Below are positions 6,849-11,303 of a stretch of DNA of 11,303 nucleotides, in pieces (position 1 is the first letter of the stretch; each line of letters starts with the position of its first letter). The notes beneath the pieces are model-generated. The model saw nothing but the letters and a program-made list of their open reading frames with translations. It had not been told where the DNA came from and ran no database searches. This DNA comes from Candidatus Aminicenantota bacterium (lineage in GTDB: Bacteria; Acidobacteriota; Aminicenantia; UBA2199). Location: assembly GCA_026393775.1 (NCBI GenBank), contig JAPKZM010000155.1, positions 1 to 11,303 of the forward strand, read 5' to 3'. The position numbers and the translations under genes were made by a program.

Positions 6849-9376
6849 GGAATGATCGCCGTCTCGAAGACATCCAGGATATCGCCGATCTCGATGTTGC
6901 TGAAATTCTTAATGCGGATGCCGCACTCGGTTCCGGCCCTGACATCCGACACCTCGTCCTTGATCCTTTTCAGGGATTCTATTTCTCCTTCAAAGACCAG
7001 GTCGCCGCCGCGCATGACCTTTATTTTTGATTTGCGGGTGACCCTGCCTTCGCGGACGACGCAGCCGGCCACGATGCCCACTTTGGAGATCTTGAATTTT
7101 TGCAGGATCTCCACCTTGCCGATCAAGGTTTCCTGGTACTGGGGACCGATCTTGCCTTTGACGGCTTTTTCAATGTCCTCGACCAGGTGGTAAATCACAT
7201 TGTACAGCTTGATCTCCACCTTTTCCTGCTGGGCGAGAGCGATGATCTTCTGCGGGGTCTTGACGTTGAAACCGAGAATGACCGCCCCGGCCGTGGAAGC
7301 CAGCAGGATATCGCTCTCGGTGATGTTGCCCAGCCCGCTATGCAGAATTTCTATCTTCAGCTTTTCCTGGCTGAGGCGGTTGAGGGTCAGGCCCAGGACT
7401 TCGGCTGAACCGAAGTTGTCCGCCTTGACGATCACCGGAAAAACCTGAACGACATTCTGTTCCACCATCTGAAATAGGTTCTGCAGGCTCAGCCTCTTTT
7501 CGGCCAGGAAATCCTTGCTCTTCGCGGCCTTGTTGCTGATCTGCCTCATTTCAATGACTTTCTTCGCTTTTTCCAGGTCGTCGATAACCTGGAAAATATC
7601 GCCCGCTTGCGGCAGCGCTTCGAAACCCATGATCTCGATGGGGTCGGGAACCTGGGCGTTATTCAGCATCTTGCCGCTGTCATCGAAAATCGACTTGATC
7701 TTGCCCAGGTTGCTGCCGCAGATGAAATAGTCTCCTTTTTTGAGCTGGCCATGCTGGATCAGGACCGTGCCGATCGGACCCAGCTGGGGGTCCAGCCTGG
7801 ATTCGATGATCGTTCCCCGGGCCGGGATCTGGATGTAGGCTTTCAGCTCTTGCATCTGGGCGACCAGCTGGATCATTTCCAGCAAGGTGTCCAGGTTCTT
7901 GTTGAATTTCGCCGAAATTTCCACGGAAACCACTTTGCCGCCCCAGCTTTCCACCAGGATGTTGTGCTTGTTCAGTTCTTGTTTGATCTTTTCGCTGTCC
8001 GCCCCCTGGATATCGATCTTGTTGATGGCCACGATCATCGGCACCTTGGCGGCCTGGGCGTGGTGGATGGCTTCCACGGTCTGCGGCTGCACGCCGTCGT
8101 TGGCGGCCACCACCAGAATGACGATGTCGGTGACCTGCGCCCCGCGGGCCCGCAAGTTGGTGAACGCTTCGTGCCCCGGCGTGTCGATGAAAACGATCGC
8201 GCCTTCGGCGGTCTGGAGTTTGTAGGCGCCGATTTTCTGGGTGATGCCGCCGGCTTCCTTTTCCGCCACCCGGGTTTTGCGCAGCGTGTCTAGCAGGGTC
8301 GTCTTGCCGTGGTCGACATGGCCCATGACCGTTACGATCGGCGGTCGGGCAATCAGCTGGCTGCCGCTCTTGGCCAGGTAGCTTTGGAACAGGTAATCTT
8401 CATAGGGGAGGATCTCCACCACCACCTGGTAATCGGCGCACAACTTTTCTATGTCGGCGCGGTCGATGATCTGGTTGCCCTGGTAATTCATTTTCAGCTG
8501 GGCGATTTTTTCTTCCAGCGGCTTCAGCTTGAAGTTCAACTTTTCGGCCAGCTCCTTTACGGTGCAGAAATCGGTGATCTGGATGTGGCTGGGCAGTACG
8601 ACCGTGACGGCCGGCTTTTCCTTTTTGGCCGGGTGGAACTTGGGCTGGGCCGGGGACTGGCGGCGGGAGTGGTATGGCGGTTGCGGCCTCCTGAACGGCG
8701 TCCGGGCCGGTATGAATGGCGCCGGGGCAGGTTTAGGCGGCTTCTGGGGTTCGGGTTGCGGCCGGACGGCTTTCTTGACTTCGGGGGCTTTTGCCGGCGC
8801 TGCCGTCGGCTTGGCCGCGGCGTCCCTGTGGGGGGCTGCCGTAGGCTTGGCCGCGGCGTCCCCGTGGGGGACTGCCGGCGGCGGCACGGATGACCTGACC
8901 GGTTTGGCGGCGGGTTCGCTGGGCGCGGCCTTTTTCTCGACAAGCAGTTTTTTCTCTATTTGGATTTTTTCAACGGTTTTTTTCTCGGCCGCTTTTGCCG
9001 GGGCTGGTTTTTTTTCAGCGCTGGCCTTTTTTTTCTCCAGCGGGGCTTTTTTTGCCTCCGGCGGAGGCGGGGGCGCAGCGGCGTTTTTCTTTTTTCCCGC
9101 CGCTGCCGTCGGCTTGGCCGCGGCGTCCCCGTGGGGGACTGTCGGCGGCGCCGCGGTGGGTTTGGCTTTGGCCCTGGCCCCTTTCTTCGCTTCCGTCTCT
9201 AGGGCCTTCATCTTTTCCGGGCTGGCGGCGAATTCGCGCAGCAATTCAAGCTGCTCGCCGCTGATGACCGAGGAGTGCGACTTGACCGGCAGGTTTATCT
9301 TTTCCAAAAATTGCATGGCCAGCTTGTTGCTGATCGCGAATTGCTTGGTGGCTTCATGAAGTTTAATGGTTGCCAT
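6845..9376 (-). CDS. infB: Translation initiation factor IF-2
   Basis: IF-2 is the GTPase that places initiator tRNA on the 30S subunit and drives subunit joining. The 843-residue protein has an IF2_N domain (about 1-50), a long Ala/Pro/Lys linker (about 60-260), a second IF2_N-like domain (about 265-325), and the GTPase core. The core shows G1 GHVDHGKT (352-359), a GGITQKIGAY switch segment, DTPGHEAF, NKID and the SAKF G5 region. The OB-like domain II and C-terminal domains follow. The linker contains three copies of PHGDAAAKPTAA or PHRDAAAKPTAA (81-92, 170-181, 182-193), described separately. It starts 12 bases after nusA, with AGGAGG overlapping the nusA stop, and its stop overlaps the DUF503 start. 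Confidence 0.95.
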   Translation of the reverse strand: MATIKLHEATKQFAISNKLAMQFLEKINLPVKSHSSVISGEQLELLREFAASPEKMKALETEAKKGARAKAKPTAAPPTVPHGDAAAKPTAAAGKKKNAAAPPPPPEAKKAPLEKKKASAEKKPAPAKAAEKKTVEKIQIEKKLLVEKKAAPSEPAAKPVRSSVPPPAVPHGDAAAKPTAAPHRDAAAKPTAAPAKAPEVKKAVRPQPEPQKPPKPAPAPFIPARTPFRRPQPPYHSRRQSPAQPKFHPAKKEKPAVTVVLPSHIQITDFCTVKELAEKLNFKLKPLEEKIAQLKMNYQGNQIIDRADIEKLCADYQVVVEILPYEDYLFQSYLAKSGSQLIARPPIVTVMGHVDHGKTTLLDTLRKTRVAEKEAGGITQKIGAYKLQTAEGAIVFIDTPGHEAFTNLRARGAQVTDIVILVVAANDGVQPQTVEAIHHAQAAKVPMIVAINKIDIQGADSEKIKQELNKHNILVESWGGKVVSVEISAKFNKNLDTLLEMIQLVAQMQELKAYIQIPARGTIIESRLDPQLGPIGTVLIQHGQLKKGDYFICGSNLGKIKSIFDDSGKMLNNAQVPDPIEIMGFEALPQAGDIFQVIDDLEKAKKVIEMRQISNKAAKSKDFLAEKRLSLQNLFQMVEQNVVQVFPVIVKADNFGSAEVLGLTLNRLSQEKLKIEILHSGLGNITESDILLASTAGAVILGFNVKTPQKIIALAQQEKVEIKLYNVIYHLVEDIEKAVKGKIGPQYQETLIGKVEILQKFKISKVGIVAGCVVREGRVTRKSKIKVMRGGDLVFEGEIESLKRIKDEVSDVRAGTECGIRIKNFSNIEIGDILDVFETAIIP
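8802..8876 (-). repeat. Tandem pair of a 39-base GC-rich repeat in infB (36-base period)
   Basis: Two near-identical copies lie at 8802-8840 and 8838-8876, sharing three bases, so the period is 36 bases or 12 codons. They encode adjacent PHGDAAAKPTAA and PHRDAAAKPTAA in the IF-2 linker. The copy at 8838-8876 contains the palindrome GTCCCCGTGGGGGAC (8858-8872; arms of six, loop of three), flanked by GCCGCGGC-type sequence that can extend a hairpin. The copy at 8802-8840 has an imperfect version of the palindrome. Confidence 0.85.
9105..9143 (-). repeat. Third, dispersed copy of the infB linker repeat
   Basis: This copy differs from the other two at only two to four positions and encodes PHGDAAAKPTAA at IF-2 residues 81-92. 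The palindrome GTCCCCGTGGGGGAC is intact at 9125-9139. It starts 303 bases from the start of the 8802 copy, an exact multiple of three, so all copies read in the same frame. Confidence 0.85.
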
Positions 9377-9384
9377 TGGCTCGC

Positions 9385-9390
9385 CCTCCT
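9385..9390 (-). promoter_or_regulatory. Shine-Dalgarno for infB overlapping the nusA stop
   Basis: The minus strand reads AGGAGG here, eight bases before the infB ATG. It shares bases with the nusA TAG (9389-9391), so ribosomes finishing nusA could load infB directly. Confidence 0.8.
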
Positions 9391-10450
9391 ATTGTTTTTT
9401 TTGCGCTTCTTCGGGATGTTCAAACTTGCGGTTGGATATCTGGATGTCCCATTGAGTGAGTTTGGAAGCGAGTTTGATGTTGACTCCCTTCTTGCCGATG
9501 GCCGCCGATAATGTCTCGTCCTTGACGGTTACTTCGGCCACGTGGTTTTCCGGATCGATCAGGTGCACCTTGACGACCTCGGCCGGGGTCAGGGCGGAAG
9601 CGATGAATCGCTCCGGCACGCTGCTCCAGGCGATCACGTCGATCCGTTCGCCCCTCAGCTCCTTACTGATCGACAGGACGCGGTTGCCGTTCATGCCGAC
9701 GATGGCTCCGACCGGGTCGATGGCCTTGTCCGTCGAGTAGACGGCCACCTTGGATTTGATGCCCGGCTCGCGCGCGATGGCGTATATTTTGACGATGTTC
9801 TCGGCCACTTCGGGCACTTCCTTCTTGATCAACTCGGCCACGAAATCATTCATGTAGCGGGTGGCCAGGACCAAAGGCCCCTTGCCTTCGACGAAAACCC
9901 GCTTGATCAGGAAATTGATGACTTCGCCGCGCTTGAAAATGTCCTTGGGGGAAAGTTCCTTGGGCGGCAGGATGGCCTCGCCCATTTCCAGGCCGAGGAT
10001 GATGTTGTTGTTCTCGATGCGGCGGATCTCTCCCGACATCAGGGTGCCGGCCAGCGGGGCGTACCGTTCGTAGATGTTCTCCTGTTCCGCCTTGAGGATC
10101 TTCTGCAAAATGATCTGCTTGGCGGTCTGGGCGGCGACCCGGCCCAGGGTTTCACCGGGCATGTGGATCTTGATGATGTCGCCTTCCCTGGCCTTGGAAT
10201 CGTATTTCAGAGCATCTTTCCAGTAGATTTCCGCCAGCGGATCGCTGATCTCCTTGACCACCATCTTGCTGACATAAACCTGTATCGTCCCTTTTTCTTC
10301 GTCGATCTCGATTTGGATTTCGGCTTCGGGGTCAAAAAATCGCTTGGAAACAATCAGCAGCGCTTCTTTGATGGCAGAAAAAAAGATGTCGGGATTGACG
10401 CCGCGCTCCCGGCTGATCTGCATGATGCTCTTCAACAATTCTTCTGCCAT
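9389..10450 (-). CDS. nusA: Transcription termination/antitermination factor NusA
   Basis: NusA binds RNA polymerase and nascent RNA and modulates pausing, termination and antitermination. The 353-residue protein has the N-terminal polymerase-binding domain (about 1-125, including GRVAAQTAKQII), an S1 domain (about 130-200), KH1 with REPGIKSKVAV and DPVGAIVGMNGNRV, and KH2 with AAIGKKGVNIKLASKLTQW near 318-336. It ends soon after KH2, so it lacks the C-terminal acidic repeats of E. coli NusA; this is the common short form. It is the first gene of the operon, with GAGGAA before the start and a promoter upstream. Neither rimP upstream nor ylxR downstream is present. Confidence 0.95.
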   Translation of the reverse strand: MAEELLKSIMQISRERGVNPDIFFSAIKEALLIVSKRFFDPEAEIQIEIDEEKGTIQVYVSKMVVKEISDPLAEIYWKDALKYDSKAREGDIIKIHMPGETLGRVAAQTAKQIILQKILKAEQENIYERYAPLAGTLMSGEIRRIENNNIILGLEMGEAILPPKELSPKDIFKRGEVINFLIKRVFVEGKGPLVLATRYMNDFVAELIKKEVPEVAENIVKIYAIAREPGIKSKVAVYSTDKAIDPVGAIVGMNGNRVLSISKELRGERIDVIAWSSVPERFIASALTPAEVVKVHLIDPENHVAEVTVKDETLSAAIGKKGVNIKLASKLTQWDIQISNRKFEHPEEAQKKQ

Positions 10451-10485
10451 GTAATTTCCTCAGTTTGCTCATTTTTGAGTAATTA

Positions 10486-10514
10486 ATTGTAATGGATTTT
10501 TGCGTAAAATGCAA
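10486..10514 (-). promoter_or_regulatory. Predicted sigma-70-type promoter of the nusA operon
   Basis: On the minus strand, TTGCAT (-35, 10509-10514) and TACAAT (-10, 10486-10491) are separated by exactly 17 bases. Transcription would start near 10479, giving a leader of about 28 bases with GAGGAA (10456-10461) before the nusA ATG. The -35 overlaps a TTGC-N7-GCAA inverted repeat. Confidence 0.65.
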
Positions 10515-10609
10515 ATTTCACTTTTTAATTTCATGGGCCTGGAGTGGTAAAAAGCGAAATCGGCCGCCGCCGGGAAGAAGAGTCCGGTTTTGTTTTTTTG
10601 TTGTGGGTA

Positions 10610-10638
10610 TTGACTTCCGGTTACTTTTAAGGTAAATT
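10610..10638 (+). promoter_or_regulatory. Predicted sigma-70-type promoter of the HU gene
   Basis: TTGACT (-35, 10610-10615) and TAAATT (-10, 10633-10638) are separated by 17 bases. A T-rich stretch just upstream could act as an UP-like element. The start would fall near 10645, inside the palindrome ACTTC-T-GAAGT (10640-10650). AAGGAGG (10652-10658) follows, six bases before the HU ATG, so the leader is very short. Confidence 0.7.
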
Positions 10639-10639
10639 T

Positions 10640-10650
10640 ACTTCTGAAGT
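10640..10650. promoter_or_regulatory. Perfect palindrome at the HU transcription start, possible operator
   Basis: ACTTC and GAAGT flank a single T, just after the predicted -10. A third ACTTC overlaps the -35 at 10613-10617. The position suits a repressor site or autoregulation, but the element is short and no regulator is identified. Confidence 0.25.
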
Positions 10651-10664
10651 TAAGGAGGATTTAA

Positions 10665-10940
10665 ATGAATAAGAACGAAATTGCCCAGCTCATGATTAAA
10701 GATTCCACTATCATCAAGAGCAATGCCCTCAAGGTCATTGATACGCTGGTCACAGTGATCGGTGATGTGTTGAAAAAAAAGAACGGCAAGGTAACCTTGG
10801 TCGGTTTCGGAACCTTCAAGGTGATCGAAAAGAAAGCCAAGATAGGCAGAAATCCCAAGACCGGCGCCAAAATCAGCATTCCCAAAAAGAAAGTCCCCAA
10901 GTTCGTGGCCGGGAAAGAGCTGAAAGCGCTGATCAAATAG
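10665..10940 (+). CDS. hup: HU-family DNA-binding protein
   Basis: At 91 residues this is a standard-size HU/IHF-family nucleoid protein, which dimerises and bends DNA. Visible features are the N-terminal helical part (MNKNEIAQLMIKDS), VTLVGFGTFKV (43-53), the beta-arm motif GRNPKTG (61-67) with the proline that intercalates DNA, and the closing FVAGKELKALIK helix. It is lysine-rich throughout. It has its own strong promoter and a near-consensus ribosome site. tRNA-Val begins 12 bases after the stop and no terminator is visible between, so the transcript may continue into the tRNA and thrS. Confidence 0.93.
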   Translation: MNKNEIAQLMIKDSTIIKSNALKVIDTLVTVIGDVLKKKNGKVTLVGFGTFKVIEKKAKIGRNPKTGAKISIPKKKVPKFVAGKELKALIK

Positions 10941-10952
10941 GCAGGCACGCAA

Positions 10953-11026
10953 AGGCGCGTAGCCCAGTTGGTTAGAGCGCTACCTTGACACGGTAGAGGT
11001 CGGCGGTTCGAGCCCGCCCGCGCCTA
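10953..11026 (+). tRNA. tRNA-Val (anticodon GAC)
   Basis: The 74 bases fold as a full cloverleaf. The acceptor stem is AGGCGCG with CGCGCCT (all seven paired), followed by U8 and A9. The D arm is GCCC with GAGC and a loop AGTTGGTTA. The anticodon stem is CTACC with GGTAG around loop TTGACAC. The T arm is GGCGG-TTCGAGC-CCGCC, and the discriminator base is A. Anticodon GAC reads valine codons GUC/GUU. CCA is not encoded. Two small oddities are a C12-A23 mismatch in the D stem and an A1-U72 first pair. Confidence 0.95.
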
Positions 11027-11035
11027 AGTTCATCA

Positions 11036-11303
11036 ATGGAAAGAAAAAAAGCGATTTTGCTCAAGATAAACGGCGAACTGAAGGAGATCGGTGCGCCGGT
11101 TGTTCCGGAAGACGACGTGCAGGAGGTCTTCGCGAACGCCCCGGAAGCGTTGGCAGTCTATCGCCATTCCTGCGCCCATCTGCTGGCTCAGGCCGTGCTC
11201 GAATTGTTCCCCGACGCTCAGTACGGCGTCGGCCCGGCCGTGGAAAACGGTTTTTATTACGATTTTCTACTGGCCAGCCCCTTCGTGGAAAACGACCTGG
11301 AAA
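11036..11303 (+). CDS. thrS: Threonyl-tRNA synthetase, 5' part, with a half-length TGS domain
   Basis: The 89 visible codons match ThrRS, which charges tRNA-Thr. INGELKEIGAPVVPEDDVQ (11-29) aligns with the second half of the TGS domain. VYRHSCAHLLAQAV (41-54) is the start of the editing domain with its HxxxH pair (H44, H48), and YGVGPAVENGFYYDF (63-77) follows. Against E. coli ThrRS, the segment from INGEL to RHS aligns without a gap, but about 25-30 N-terminal residues are missing. The frame has stops at 10973 and 10994 and no start codon before ATG 11036, so no longer N-terminus exists. No Shine-Dalgarno is evident in the nine bases after the tRNA. The gene runs off the window end. Confidence 0.9.
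   Translation, partial: MERKKAILLKINGELKEIGAPVVPEDDVQEVFANAPEALAVYRHSCAHLLAQAVLELFPDAQYGVGPAVENGFYYDFLLASPFVENDLE

Larger units (their letters stand above)
10451..10664. other. Divergent intergenic region between nusA and the HU gene
   Basis: These 214 bases are much more AT-rich than the flanking genes, apart from a GC-rich patch at about 10561-10586. They hold one promoter in each direction, the two ribosome sites, a T-rich tract (about 10588-10602) upstream of the HU promoter, and a small palindrome at the HU transcription start. I see no further gene. Confidence 0.7.

Noticed and set aside
8529..9359. Long + strand ORF opposite the infB linker
   Set aside because: It is the antisense reading of the Ala/Lys/Pro-rich linker and is low complexity (Phe, Ala, Gly). 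infB on the other strand has all its motifs.
10468..10479. CTCA-TTTT-TGAG mini-hairpin in the nusA leader as an attenuator
   Set aside because: The stem is four pairs of weak sequence, too small to call a regulatory RNA structure.
9542..10486. 314-residue + strand ORF opposite nusA
   Set aside because: It is rich in Asp, His and Leu in the way typical of antisense reading of a GC-rich gene, has no recognisable motif or ribosome site, and nusA is certain.
10561..10586. GC-rich patch between the nusA and HU promoters as a hairpin or REP element
   Set aside because: Only short complementary pieces (CCGG-type) are visible and there is no second copy in the window.

Overview
The window reads as ordinary chromosomal DNA of a GC-rich Gram-negative bacterium. 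The supports are a PDZ-protease end, a Sec-exported barrel-like protein, a probable lipoprotein and a canonical bacterial nusA-infB-rbfA-truB operon. The exact lineage cannot be fixed from the sequence alone. A deep-branching group such as Aminicenantes/Acidobacteriota would fit, but this is a guess. I see no phage, insertion sequence, CRISPR array or defence cassette.

Left half, + strand (1-4443). The end of a Do/HtrA-type PDZ protein, apparently frameshifted near base 18, overlaps a diaminopimelate epimerase-family gene by ATGA. Next come a possible 40-residue ORF, a small exported barrel-like protein, a probable lipoprotein with two InlB-like repeats and a lipocalin-like end, a zinc-ribbon/zf-TFIIB protein, and a membrane-anchored endonuclease/exonuclease/phosphatase-family protein. 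The genes are tightly packed and may be one or two transcripts.

Centre, - strand (4495-10450). This is a compact information-processing operon read as nusA, infB, DUF503 (YlxP-like), rbfA, DHH phosphoesterase (NrnA-like), truB. Junctions are 4-base ATGA overlaps, a 20-base overlap, or gaps of 2-12 bases. It couples transcription elongation, translation initiation, 30S maturation, nanoRNA turnover and tRNA U55 modification. rimP and ylxR, often found in this operon, are absent here. A good sigma-70-type promoter lies upstream of nusA.

Right end, + strand (10665-11303). A divergent promoter drives an HU-family gene, followed 12 bases later by tRNA-Val(GAC) and then, 9 bases after the tRNA, by the 5' part of thrS.

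The most interesting signals are departures inside conserved genes. The DapF homologue has Ser at both catalytic Cys positions. TruB lacks about 40 central residues, including the conserved CSKGTYIR segment. ThrRS starts in the middle of its TGS domain with no earlier start available. The IF-2 linker carries three in-frame copies of a GC-rich repeat with a palindromic core. The NrnA-like protein has Glu in place of the motif II Asp. Each could be biology or, especially for truB and the PDZ fragment, an assembly or sequencing error. I did not find a clearly new multi-gene system.
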